From contig NZ_JIAI01000006.1 in NCBI RefSeq assembly GCF_000620785.1, positions 62,001 to 126,000 of the forward strand: DNA of 64,000 bases, in the 5' to 3' direction. The position numbers and the translations under genes are program-made. Every line of letters begins with the position of its first letter. The stretch's first letter is position 1. Below, one piece after another: positions 24,770 to 32,942 of the stretch. The DNA is from Actinospineispora acaciae DSM 45401. Its GTDB lineage: Bacteria > Actinomycetota > Actinomycetes > Mycobacteriales > Pseudonocardiaceae. The notes under the pieces are model-generated. The model searched no databases, was not told the DNA's origin, and was given only the letters and a program-made list of their open reading frames with translations.

Positions 24770-25759
24770 ATGACGTCCGAACGGGTCAAGGCGAAGGCGC
24801 GGGAGCTCGGGGCGGACGTGGTCGGCATCGTCGACTGCGCGACGCTGAACGCGAACCCGCCCGACCCGACGGCCGCCCAGGTCCCGGAGCGGCTGTTCCC
24901 CGAGGCGCGCAGCTGCGTGGTGTTCGGCAAGCGGATGCCGGTCGGGGAGTTCCTGTCCGACCACGGGTGGGCCATCGCGTACACCAACGCCGCGATCTGC
25001 CGCCGGCTGGAGCGGATGGCGTACCGGCTGTCGTTCTGGCTGGAGGAGCAGGGCCACACGGCGTTGCAGGTGATCATGGACGAGACCGATCCGGAGCTGA
25101 AGCGGGGCAGCTACGGCTACCTGTCGTTCCGGCACCTCGCGGTGGAGGCCGGCCTGGGCACGTTCGGGCTGGAGGCCAACCTGCTCACCCCCGAGTACGG
25201 CCCGAGGATGTACTTCTGCGCGGTGCTCACCGACCTGGAGCTGGAGCCGGACCGGCGGATCGTGGAGCAGCTGTGCATCGGCCCGAGCTGCGGGCGCTGC
25301 CTGGAGTGCTGCCCGACCGACGCGGTGCACCAGTGGACGCTGGACAAGCGGCGGTGCGGCCAGGCCGCGATGGTCAACGGCGTCTCGGCCATCCTGCGCG
25401 AGACGGTGCGGCCGATGCTGGCGGACCCGTCGCGGGTGGACGAGGTGATGGCCAGGCCGCGCACCCGCGCCCAGTGGCACGCGGTGATGGGCGTCGCCGA
25501 GTCGTTCGGGGTGTGCCCGCGCTGCCTGGAGGTGTGCCCGGTGGGCGGTGACTACCAGGCGCACCTGGCCCGCGAGCACCGCCACATCCCGGAGAACACC
25601 GACGCCAAGCGCGAGCGGCTGGCCGCGATGGCCGGCGCGGAGAAGCGCGGCGAGACGGTCGCCGGCAACCCGCCCACGAACCGCCGGTTCATCGGCCCGA
25701 TCGGCTACCAGCGGCTGCGGCGGTCCAACCGCCCGGAGATCAGGAGGGCGACACCGTGA
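24770..25759 (+). CDS. QueG/reductive-dehalogenase-like 4Fe-4S protein A
   Basis: A 329-residue iron-sulfur protein. Residues 120-160 hold the AGLGTFGLEANLLTPEYGPR segment that in QueG and RdhA proteins lines the corrinoid-binding fold. Two ferredoxin-like Cys sets follow: C-x4-C-x2-C-x3-CP (CIGPSCGRCLECCP, about 166-179) and C-x2-C-x3-CP (CPRCLEVCP, about 248-256). It lacks a Tat signal, so it is cytoplasmic, unlike respiratory dehalogenases. A strong GGAGGAG precedes the ATG. It is the first of a three-gene coupled operon with a paralogue and a CoA ligase. A cobalamin-dependent reductase acting on an acyl-CoA or its precursor is a reasonable but unproven guess. Confidence 0.75.
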   Translation: MTSERVKAKARELGADVVGIVDCATLNANPPDPTAAQVPERLFPEARSCVVFGKRMPVGEFLSDHGWAIAYTNAAICRRLERMAYRLSFWLEEQGHTALQVIMDETDPELKRGSYGYLSFRHLAVEAGLGTFGLEANLLTPEYGPRMYFCAVLTDLELEPDRRIVEQLCIGPSCGRCLECCPTDAVHQWTLDKRRCGQAAMVNGVSAILRETVRPMLADPSRVDEVMARPRTRAQWHAVMGVAESFGVCPRCLEVCPVGGDYQAHLAREHRHIPENTDAKRERLAAMAGAEKRGETVAGNPPTNRRFIGPIGYQRLRRSNRPEIRRATP

Positions 25760-26652
25760 TCCGGACCGCCGACGTCGTCGAACGCGCCCGCGAGCTGGGC
25801 GCCCAGCTCGCCGGGGTGGCCAGCGCGGACGAACTGGCCGACCTGCCGCATCCGCCGCACGCGGTGCTGAACGGAGCCCGGTCCGTGGTGGTGCTGGCGC
25901 GGCGGTTCGTCTACGGCGGGGTGCTGCGCCGCGACGCGCGCTCGCGCAGCCACCACTACGCCACCGAGCTGGGCCTGACCGAGCTGGAGGAGATCACGCT
26001 CGACCTGATGTTCTGGCTGGAGGACGACGGCCACCCGTCGCTGATGGTGCCGGCGTCGGCCAGCCGCAGCAAACAGGAGGACCTCGCGTCGCAGGGCCCG
26101 CTGTCGCTCACCGACGCCGCCGTGGCGGCCGGCCTGGGCACCCTGGGGCTCAACGGGATGCTGCTCACGCCCCGGTTCGGGCCCAGGGTGATCCTCTCGG
26201 CGGTGGTGACCATGGCGCCGCTGGAGCCCTCGGCACGGATCGGGCGCGGGCTGTGCCTCGGCGAGGAGTGCGGGCGCTGCCTGCTGGCCTGTCCGGGCAG
26301 CGCGGTGCGGCGGTGGGGGCTGGACGTGGAGGCGTGCCGGCCGCACTCGGCGCCCTACGACTACCCGAGCTTCGCCAAGCACGTGAGCCGGATCGCCGCC
26401 GAGCCGGACCCGGAGCGCAAGTGGGAGCTGGCCGCGAGCACCGAGTCGCTGATGTTCTGGCAGAGCCTGCTGCGCGGGGTCGGCATCGAGACCGGGTGCA
26501 CCCGCTGCCAGGACGTCTGCCCGGTCGGGGAGGACTACGCCGCCCGGCTCGCGCCCGCGATGGACCACATCCCGGAGCAGACCGCCGCGAAGCACGCCGA
26601 GCTGGACCGGATGCGGCGGCTGGCCCGGGCCGAACGGGGAGAGACGCGATGA
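25756..26652 (+). CDS. QueG/reductive-dehalogenase-like 4Fe-4S protein B
   Basis: A 298-residue paralogue of the preceding gene with the same layout: N-terminal region with AGVASADEL and ARSVVVLARRFV, the AGLGTLGLNGMLLTPRFGPR corrinoid-fold segment (about 119-138), then C-x4-C-x2-C-x3-CP (CLGEECGRCLLACP) and C-x2-C-x3-CP (CTRCQDVCP). The GTG start overlaps the upstream stop by 4 bases. Having two divergent copies side by side suggests a heteromeric complex or two successive reductions. It also shares the ending motif HIPE.TAAKHAEL with its partner (HIPENTDAKRERL). Confidence 0.75.
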   Translation: MIRTADVVERARELGAQLAGVASADELADLPHPPHAVLNGARSVVVLARRFVYGGVLRRDARSRSHHYATELGLTELEEITLDLMFWLEDDGHPSLMVPASASRSKQEDLASQGPLSLTDAAVAAGLGTLGLNGMLLTPRFGPRVILSAVVTMAPLEPSARIGRGLCLGEECGRCLLACPGSAVRRWGLDVEACRPHSAPYDYPSFAKHVSRIAAEPDPERKWELAASTESLMFWQSLLRGVGIETGCTRCQDVCPVGEDYAARLAPAMDHIPEQTAAKHAELDRMRRLARAERGETR

Positions 26653-27935
26653 GCATGCCGGCCACCGCCGAGGAGGTCGAGCGGGCGCGCGAGGCCAGGG
26701 TCGGGCCGATGGTGGCGAACGCGTGGCGCTCGCCGTTCTTCCGGGCCAGGCTGGTCGAGGCCGGCGCGCGCGAGGGGCAGGCCGTCGACCAGAAGACCTG
26801 GCGGCGCATCCGTCCCACCACCAAGGACGAGCTGCGCGGGCTGTCCGCCGAGCGGTTCGCCTCCGAGGTCACCATCGCCCGCGACGACGAGATCGCGATG
26901 TACTGGCGCAGCGGCGGCGTGACCGGCCGCCCGCTGTTCTACCCGAAGGCCCGCCGGGACATGCCGGCGCTGGTCGAGTCGTTCACCCGGGTGCTGCGGC
27001 TGGCCGGCGTGCGCCCCGGCGAGCTGGTGCACAACTCGTTCCCCTTCCTGGGCGTGCACCCGATCGGGCACATGTTCGGCCACGCCCTGTCCGCGCACGG
27101 CTGCGGCAACGTCTTCGCCGGCTCCGGCGCCAACACCCCCAGCGACGTGCAGGTGGAGCTGCTCATGGGGCTGCGGCCGTCGGTGTGGATGGGCATCGGC
27201 TCCTACATCAACATCCTCGGGCACCGGGCCGAGGCGGCCGGGCACGAGCCGTCGTCCTCGTCGCTGCGCCGGATCATCTCCAGCGCCGAGCCGCTGACCC
27301 CGGCCAAGCGCGCGCGGATCGAGCGCATGTGGGGCGGGGCGGAGCTGTTCGACTCCTACGGGATGACCGAGTGCTCGATGATGGGCGCCGAGTGCGAGCG
27401 CCACGACGGGCTGCACGTCTGGGCCGACCTGTTCCTGGTGGAGATCGTCGACGAGGGCACCGGCGAGCCGCTGCCGGCCGGCGAGGTCGGCGCCGTGCTG
27501 GTCACGCCGCTGCACGCCGGCTCGGCCATCCCGTTCCTGCGCTGGTCCTCCGGCGACATCGGCGCGCTGGAGCCGGACTGCGAATGCCCGTACGCGATGT
27601 TCCCCAAGCTGCGGCTGGCCGCCCGCACGGTGGGGTTCTCCAAGGTGCGCGGGGTCAACGTCAACCACAACGACCTGGAGGACGCGCTGCTGCGGGTCGA
27701 CGCGGTCGCCGACTACCTGGCCAGGGTGGTCACCGCCGAGCTGGACGACCGGCTGCTGGTCGACATCGAGGTCGAGCGGCCGGGCCCGGAGCCGGGGGCG
27801 GTCGCCGCCCGGGTGCGCGCCGCGATCTCGGCGGCCTTCGAGCTGAAGGCGGACGTCACGGTGCTGGAGCGAGGGACCATCGCGCGGCGGCTGGACGGAG
27901 AGGTCAAGCCGATGCGGGTCCGCGACGAGCGGTGA
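26649..27935 (+). CDS. PaaK-like acyl-CoA ligase (AMP-forming)
   Basis: A 428-residue adenylate-forming enzyme of the phenylacetate-CoA ligase branch. It has the glycine-rich phosphate loop in YWRSGGVTGRP (about 87-97), SAEPLTPAKRARIE, DSYGMTECSMMG (A5-type motif), WSSGDIGALE (A7 Asp) and a C-terminal AMP-binding lid with REKT-like Lys in GEVKPMR. It activates an aromatic or other carboxylic acid with CoA. The ATG at 26649 overlaps the preceding stop. Its end overlaps the convergent LysR gene by 32 bases. With a PaaX-type regulator upstream, an aromatic-acid CoA thioester is the likely product and inducer. Confidence 0.87.
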   Translation: MSMPATAEEVERAREARVGPMVANAWRSPFFRARLVEAGAREGQAVDQKTWRRIRPTTKDELRGLSAERFASEVTIARDDEIAMYWRSGGVTGRPLFYPKARRDMPALVESFTRVLRLAGVRPGELVHNSFPFLGVHPIGHMFGHALSAHGCGNVFAGSGANTPSDVQVELLMGLRPSVWMGIGSYINILGHRAEAAGHEPSSSSLRRIISSAEPLTPAKRARIERMWGGAELFDSYGMTECSMMGAECERHDGLHVWADLFLVEIVDEGTGEPLPAGEVGAVLVTPLHAGSAIPFLRWSSGDIGALEPDCECPYAMFPKLRLAARTVGFSKVRGVNVNHNDLEDALLRVDAVADYLARVVTAELDDRLLVDIEVERPGPEPGAVAARVRAAISAAFELKADVTVLERGTIARRLDGEVKPMRVRDER

Positions 27936-28818
27936 GCAGGCGCAGCACCAGGGTGAGCGGGGGCCAGGTGGCGCGGCCCTGGCGGGTGACGGCGTAGCAG
28001 CGCAGCACCACCTCGGGGTTGGGCAGCCCGAGCAGCCGCACGCCCGGGCGGGTGGGGCGGTCGGCCGGGAGCAGCGCGACCCCGAAGCCGGCCAGGATGA
28101 GGTCCTCGACCAGGTCGAGGCTGTCGGCCTGGTGGGTCAGCCTCGGGGTGAAGCCGGCCATCGAGCCCAGCGTGCGCACCACGTGCTCGTCGGCCCGGTT
28201 CATGGAGTTGCCGATCCAGTTGTGGTGCCGGAACGCGCGGAAGATCGTCAGCGTGTCGGCGGGGTCGGTGGGGCCGGCGCGACCGGCGTCCGAGGCGGGG
28301 ACGGCGAGGCCCCACGGCGTGCTCCACAGCGGCGTCGAGTCCAGGCCGGCGCCGAGCGCGGCGGGCGCGAGGTTGTAGTCGTAGGTCAGCGCGAGGTCCA
28401 GGTCGTTGGCGGCCAGCATCGCCACGGCGTCGGCCTGCTCGTGCTCGTGCACGATCAGCCGGACCTTCGGGTGGTCGGCGGCGAGCCCGGCCGCGACCGG
28501 CATCAGCGACCGGCGGATCGCGGTGGCGAATCCGGCCACGCGCACGGTGCCGGCGGGTTCGGCGTCCGGGTCCAGGTCGAGCTGCGCGGCCTCGATCGCG
28601 GCCAGGATGGTGACGGCGTGGCTGGCCAGCCGGCGCCCGGCGGGGGTCAGCCGCACCCGGCGCCCGACCGGCTCCACCAGCGCGGTCCCGGTCTCCCTGG
28701 CGAGCACCGCTATCTGCTGGGACACCGTGGAGGTGGTGGTGCCGAGGGCGTCGGCGACCTCGCGCATGGAGCCGAGCCGGGCCAGCTCCAGCAGGTACCG
28801 CAGGCGGCGGCTGTCCAC
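27904..28818 (-). CDS. LysR family transcriptional regulator
   Basis: A 304-residue regulator. The N-terminal HTH (residues 1-60) reads MDSRRLRYLLELARLGSMREVADALGTTTSTVSQQI; the effector-binding domain (about 90-295) has PAGTVRVAGF and the periplasmic-binding-protein-like halves. The GTG start at 28818 fits the typical first residues of the family. It is divergent from the EamA exporter at 28865 with only 46 bp between, the classical LysR/exporter arrangement, and probably regulates it. Its 3' end overlaps the CoA ligase gene. Confidence 0.92.
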   Translation of the reverse strand: MDSRRLRYLLELARLGSMREVADALGTTTSTVSQQIAVLARETGTALVEPVGRRVRLTPAGRRLASHAVTILAAIEAAQLDLDPDAEPAGTVRVAGFATAIRRSLMPVAAGLAADHPKVRLIVHEHEQADAVAMLAANDLDLALTYDYNLAPAALGAGLDSTPLWSTPWGLAVPASDAGRAGPTDPADTLTIFRAFRHHNWIGNSMNRADEHVVRTLGSMAGFTPRLTHQADSLDLVEDLILAGFGVALLPADRPTRPGVRLLGLPNPEVVLRCYAVTRQGRATWPPLTLVLRLLTARRGPASA

Positions 28819-28864
28819 GGTCTTATTGTCATGATTTGGCGAACGGTTTGTCCAGGATTAGCAA

Positions 28865-29788
28865 GTGGACGTGGACGATCCGCGTGTGTCTACTGGACGG
28901 GTGACTTCCACGGTGACCGTGTCCACGGACGGTCGGTCCGCTCCCCGTACCAGCGCGGCGATGGCGGTGGCCGCCATGTTGTGCGTGCAGTTGGGCCTGG
29001 CGGTGTCGGTCGGCCTGTTCGACAGGCTGCCGCCGGAGGGCGTCGCGTGGCTGCGGCTGGCCTGGGCGGGGCTGTTGATGCTGGTCATCGTGCGGCCCCG
29101 GCCGTGGGCGATGAGCCGGTCGGGGCTGTGGGCGTGCGTCGTGCTGGGGGCGGTGACGGCCGGGATGACGATGCTGTTCATGGCCGCCGTGGCGCGGTTG
29201 CCGTTGGGCACGACCAGCGCGCTGGAGTTCCTCGGCCCGCTCGGGGTGGCGGTCGCGCGCGGGCGGGGCGGGCGCAAGCTGTGGCCGGTGCTGGCCGCCG
29301 TCGGCGTGGTGGCGCTCACCGAGCCCTGGCACGGCGCCGTGGACCCGGTGGGCGTGGCGTACGCCCTGGGCGCCGCGGTGGGGTGGGCGGCGTACATCCT
29401 GCTGACCCAGCGGGTCGGCGACGAGGTGTCCGGCGTTCGCGGGCTGGCGATCTCGATGCCGGTGGGCGCGCTGGTCGCCACCGCGATCGCCGGCCCTGCG
29501 TCGTTCGGTCACCTCACCTGGGAGCTGGTGGCCGCCGGTCTGGGCCTCGCCGTGCTGTTGCCGACGGTGCCGTTCGCGCTGGAGATGCTCGCGCTGCGCC
29601 GCCTGACCACCGCCGCGTTCGGCACCCTGATGTGCCTGGAGCCGGCGATCGCGCTGGTGATCGGCCTGATCGCGCTCGGCCAGGTGCCCGGGCCCAGCGC
29701 CGTGCTCGGCATCGCCTGCGTCGTGGTGGCCGGCATCGGCGCCGAGCGCACCGGCCGGCGGCGTCCCGTCCCTGTGCAGGTGGGTTAG
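28865..29788 (+). CDS. EamA/RhtA-type metabolite exporter
   Basis: A protein of about 307 residues with ten hydrophobic helices in two EamA repeats, of the RhtA (threonine/homoserine efflux) type: the first repeat has GVAWLRLAWAGLLMLVI and LPLGTTSALEFLGPLGVA, and the second has TTAAFGTLMCLEPAIALVIGLIALGQ. RhtA-like proteins export amino acids or similar metabolites. The GTG at 28865 is the earliest reasonable start; the first 30 residues are hydrophilic, so a later start (Met33) is possible. It is divergent from a LysR gene that likely controls it. Confidence 0.88.
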   Translation: MDVDDPRVSTGRVTSTVTVSTDGRSAPRTSAAMAVAAMLCVQLGLAVSVGLFDRLPPEGVAWLRLAWAGLLMLVIVRPRPWAMSRSGLWACVVLGAVTAGMTMLFMAAVARLPLGTTSALEFLGPLGVAVARGRGGRKLWPVLAAVGVVALTEPWHGAVDPVGVAYALGAAVGWAAYILLTQRVGDEVSGVRGLAISMPVGALVATAIAGPASFGHLTWELVAAGLGLAVLLPTVPFALEMLALRRLTTAAFGTLMCLEPAIALVIGLIALGQVPGPSAVLGIACVVVAGIGAERTGRRRPVPVQVG

Positions 29789-29789
29789 C

Positions 29790-30719
29790 TCAGCCGTGCA
29801 GGGTGCGGTAGGTGCTGGCGGCGGCGGGATGCAGCGGGATGTCGTCGGTGGCGATCAGGTTGCGCGGGTCGAGGAACTGGGTGCCCAGGGCCTGTTGCGG
29901 CACCAGCCGGGGGGCGTGCGTGACCAGGACGCGGGTGGCGGTGGCGACGATCGCGGGGTCGGCGTCGGGGCGGCAGACGAGCAGGTTCGCGACGCCGATG
30001 GTGGTGGTCTCGGGGGAGGGCGGGTAGGCGTCGGCGGGGACGGTGACGCGCTCGTAGGTCGAGTCGTAGGCGGCGCGCAGGGCGGGCAGGTGCTCGCCGA
30101 GCGGGAGCAGCCGGATGCCTCGTTGGGTGGCCAGCGAGGCGAGCGCGGGGGTGGGCACGCCGCCGGACCAGAGCACGGCGTCGATGCGGCCGGCCCGCAG
30201 CTCGGAGACGGCGTCGGCGAGCGGGTAGTGGGTGACGGTGACGGCGGTGTGGAGCCCGGTGGCGGCCAGGAGGCGCCGTCCGGTGAGCTCCGCGCCGGAG
30301 CCTTCGGCGCCCAGCGAGATGGTGCGGCCGGCCAGGTCGGCGACGGTGTGGATGGGGCCGCTGGCCAGCACGACGAGCTGGAGGTAGTTCTCGTAGACCC
30401 GGCCGATCGCGTGCAGCGGGGTGCGAGCCGCGACGGTGGCTTGCGCGGTGTCGGTGAGCACCAGCGCGAGGTGGGCCCGTCCGGTGGCGAGGCGGGCCAG
30501 GTTGTCCTGGCTGCCGGTGGTGGGTTGGGCGGTGGCGCGCAGGGCGGGATCCTCGGCGTTGATCTCGGCCGCGAGCAGCTGGCCGAACTCCAGGTAGAAG
30601 CCGCCGGGTTCGCCGCTGGCGATGGTCAGGTCGCGTGGGGTCGGGCCGGTGCCGCAGGCGGTGGTGGCCAGCCCGAGCGCCGCGGTGGTGAGCAGGGTGC
30701 GGCGGTTGAGGACCGTCAT
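29790..30719 (-). CDS. TAXI-family solute-binding lipoprotein
   Basis: A 309-residue secreted binding protein. The N-terminus MTVLNRRTLLTTAALGLATTACG combines a twin-arginine-like RR with a lipobox (ATTAC, Cys22), so it is probably a Tat-exported lipoprotein. TAXI features follow: IASGEPGGFYLEFGQLLA, TGSQDNLARLATGRAHLALV, GRVYENYLQLVVL, ISLGAEGSGAELTGRRLL and WSGGVPTPAL. TAXI proteins normally feed TRAP transporters, but no DctQ/DctM membrane genes are present. The ATG overlaps the stop of the histidine kinase (ATGA), so it is the last gene of a permease/regulator/kinase operon and may deliver ligand to the kinase. Confidence 0.88.
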   Translation of the reverse strand: MTVLNRRTLLTTAALGLATTACGTGPTPRDLTIASGEPGGFYLEFGQLLAAEINAEDPALRATAQPTTGSQDNLARLATGRAHLALVLTDTAQATVAARTPLHAIGRVYENYLQLVVLASGPIHTVADLAGRTISLGAEGSGAELTGRRLLAATGLHTAVTVTHYPLADAVSELRAGRIDAVLWSGGVPTPALASLATQRGIRLLPLGEHLPALRAAYDSTYERVTVPADAYPPSPETTTIGVANLLVCRPDADPAIVATATRVLVTHAPRLVPQQALGTQFLDPRNLIATDDIPLHPAAASTYRTLHG

Positions 30720-32134
30720 GGCTCCTCCGGGTCGGACCGGGGCAGGGTGGCCGTGACGACCAGCCCGGCGGGGTCGTTGGGTTCGATCTTCAGGGTGCCG
30801 GAGCGGGCGGTGAGCATCTGGTCGGCGATGGCCAGCCCGAGCCCGGTGCCGCTGCCGTTGTCGTGCCGATTGGCCCGCCAGAACCGTTGGGTGGCTCGCT
30901 GTCGTTCTTCCGCGCTCAGGCCCGGTCCGTCGTCCTCGACGCGCAGCCGCACGGCGTGCGCGTCCTCGATGCCGCGCAGGGTCGCGGTGGCCCCGGGGCC
31001 GATGTAGCGGATCGCGTTGTCCAGCAGCACGTCGAGCACCTGGGCGAGCTCGGAGCGCGGGCAGGCGACCGGGCTCAGCTCGTCGGGCACGTCGCAGATC
31101 AGCCACACGTTCGCGTTCGCGGCCGCCGGTCGCCAGGCCTCCACCGTGGCCGCCGCGACCGGACTGGGCAAGCACCAGGGCTGGTCGTCGGCGTCGGCGT
31201 CGGCCGTGCCGAGGGTGGCCCTGTCGGCTGCCCTGTCCGCGGTGGCCAGCGCGAGCAGCCCGTCCAGCAGCGACTCCAGCCGGGCGACCTCGGTGGCCAG
31301 CGACCGGTAGCCGGTCTCGGCGTCCGGCGCGATGCGCGGGGCCAACGAGTCCAGCCGCAGCCGCAGCGCGGCCATCGGGTTGCGCAGCTGGTGGGACGCG
31401 TCCGCGACGAGCTGGTGCTCGCGCCGCGACGCCGCCGCCAGCGCGTCGGACATGTGGTTGAACGACTCGGCCAGGGCGCGCAGCTCGGGCGGGCCGCCGA
31501 GGCGGGGCACGTGGGTGCCCTGGTGGCCGGCGGTCATGGCGAGCACCCCGCGCTCCAGCCCGGCCAGCGGCCGCAGCACCCACCGGGCCAGCAGCAGCGC
31601 CAGTGCCACGAACCCGGCCGCCGCGGTCAGCGCGCCGAGCAGGATCAGCGTCCAGCTCCGCGCCACGTCGGCGGCCGCCTGTGCCACCGAGACCCGCAGC
31701 GCGACCACCCCGGTGATCCGGATCCCGGTGCCCACCGGCCGGGTGAGCACGACGTCCTCGCTCGACCAGGGGCGCAGCTGGGGCAGTGGCTGGCCCGGCT
31801 CGTTGCGCAGCGCCCCGTCGATCAGCGGCTTGAGCGCCGGGTCGTCGGGGCGCAGGTCCCCGGCGGTGACCAGCGGCCGGCGCCGTTGGTCGATGACCAT
31901 CACGCCTTCCCCGTACAGCCGGGCGTAGGCGGTGGCGTCCTCGGTGAGCGCGGAGGCGTCACCGCCGGCGGCGGCCTGCTGGGCGAGCACGGCGAAGCGG
32001 TCAAGGGCGGCGGTGCGGTCGATGAGCAGCCGCCCGGTGCGCTCGGCGGCCGCGCTGACCAGCAACGGCCAGGCGAAGCCCGCCACCGCCACCGCGGCGA
32101 AGGCCAGCAGCACCGCGATCAGCCGGCGACGCAC
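30716..32134 (-). CDS. OmpR-class sensor histidine kinase (TctE/QseC-like)
   Basis: A 472-residue kinase with one transmembrane helix near 8-28, an extracytoplasmic sensor of about 130 residues, a second helix near 155-180, HAMP, the HisKA box with phospho-acceptor His in DASHQLRNPMAALR, and a HATPase domain (LLDNAIRYI N-box, VEDDGPGLSAEE, GSGTGLGLAIADQ). Sensors with this layout in TctDE systems detect carboxylates, sometimes via a binding protein. The GTG at 32134 follows GGAGAAG and starts the first helix. The longer upstream frame is only the repeat element at 32148. The cognate regulator lies upstream and a TAXI protein downstream. Confidence 0.9.
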   Translation of the reverse strand: MRRRLIAVLLAFAAVAVAGFAWPLLVSAAAERTGRLLIDRTAALDRFAVLAQQAAAGGDASALTEDATAYARLYGEGVMVIDQRRRPLVTAGDLRPDDPALKPLIDGALRNEPGQPLPQLRPWSSEDVVLTRPVGTGIRITGVVALRVSVAQAAADVARSWTLILLGALTAAAGFVALALLLARWVLRPLAGLERGVLAMTAGHQGTHVPRLGGPPELRALAESFNHMSDALAAASRREHQLVADASHQLRNPMAALRLRLDSLAPRIAPDAETGYRSLATEVARLESLLDGLLALATADRAADRATLGTADADADDQPWCLPSPVAAATVEAWRPAAANANVWLICDVPDELSPVACPRSELAQVLDVLLDNAIRYIGPGATATLRGIEDAHAVRLRVEDDGPGLSAEERQRATQRFWRANRHDNGSGTGLGLAIADQMLTARSGTLKIEPNDPAGLVVTATLPRSDPEEP

Positions 32135-32147
32135 TGTGATCTTCTCC

Positions 32148-32274
32148 GAGGGTTGTTCACGAATCGCCTCCGGCGATGCCGCCGCTTGATCCGGTCGCTC
32201 GGCCGAGCCGTACTCGGCCGCGACCTGCCCGCCAGCCCTGGCCCGCCCTCGCACCAGGGGCGTGACCGGCCCTC
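32148..32274. repeat. 127-bp inverted-repeat element, copy 2
   Basis: Begins with the same 30 bases as copy 1 (GAGGGTTGTTCAC then the ATCGCC-TCC-GGCGAT hairpin, 32163-32177). The terminal right arm GTGACCGGCCCTC (32262-32274) has three differences from a perfect match. The second internal hairpin is enlarged: GGCCGAG-CCGTA-CTCGGCC (32201-32219). It fills the gap between the response regulator stop and the kinase start in one operon, and its edge overlaps the regulator's TGA. Confidence 0.75.
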
Positions 32275-32926
32275 ATCCGAGGCGGTAGCCGAAGCCGCGG
32301 ATGGTGCGCAGCATCCGCGGCCGGTCCAGCTTGGCGCGCAGCGTGGCCATGTGCACGTCCAGCGTCCGCGACACCGCCAGGTAGGCATCGCCCCACACCT
32401 CGTCCATGATCTGCTGGCGGCTCACCGCCACTCCCGCGTTGCGGGCGAGCACGGCCAGCACGTCGAACTCCTTGGCGGTCAGCGTGACCGGGTCGGCGCC
32501 CAGCCGCACGGTGCGGGCCCGCAGATCCACGCTCAGCTCGCCGACCGCGGCCACGCCGTCCTGGCGCTCGGTCAGGTTGACCCGCCGGGTGACGGCATCC
32601 ACCCTGGCCAGCAGCTCGCGCAGCCCGACCGGCTTGACCAGGTAGTCGTCCGCGCCGGAGCGCAGCCCGCGCACCACGGACCGCTCGTCCCCGCGCGCGG
32701 TGAGCACCAGCACCGGCACGTTGCTGACCCGGCGCAGCTTGCGCAGCACGTCCAGGCCGTCGATGTCGGGCAGCCCGAGGTCGAGCAGCACCAGGTCGGC
32801 CTCCCGGTGGGTGCGCAACGCGTCGGCGCCCAGGCGGCACCGAATCGACCGGTGCCCCTGGGCGTCGAGCGCGTCGACCAGCGCGTCGGCCACCCCGTCG
32901 TCATCCTCGACGAGCAGTACTCGCAC
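32273..32926 (-). CDS. OmpR/TctD-type response regulator
   Basis: A 217-residue response regulator: receiver domain with acidic pocket (VEDDDG, 7-11), phospho-acceptor Asp49 in VLLDLGLPD, Thr in LTARGD and Lys in LVKPVG, then a winged-helix OmpR DNA-binding domain (LTAKEFDVLAVLARNAGVAVSRQQIMDEVWG, RTLDVHMATLRAKL, IRGFGYRLG). The GTG start at 32926 is 16 bases after the MHS permease stop, so it is cotranscribed. The stop TGA overlaps the edge of the repeat element. It pairs with the downstream kinase. Confidence 0.92.
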   Translation of the reverse strand: MRVLLVEDDDGVADALVDALDAQGHRSIRCRLGADALRTHREADLVLLDLGLPDIDGLDVLRKLRRVSNVPVLVLTARGDERSVVRGLRSGADDYLVKPVGLRELLARVDAVTRRVNLTERQDGVAAVGELSVDLRARTVRLGADPVTLTAKEFDVLAVLARNAGVAVSRQQIMDEVWGDAYLAVSRTLDVHMATLRAKLDRPRMLRTIRGFGYRLG

Positions 32927-32942
32927 CAGTTACCTCGCAGCC

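Noticed and set aside
32135..32254. N-terminal extension of the histidine kinase by 40 residues
   Set aside because: The extension is entirely encoded by the repeat element and precedes a GTG with a ribosome site at the first membrane helix.
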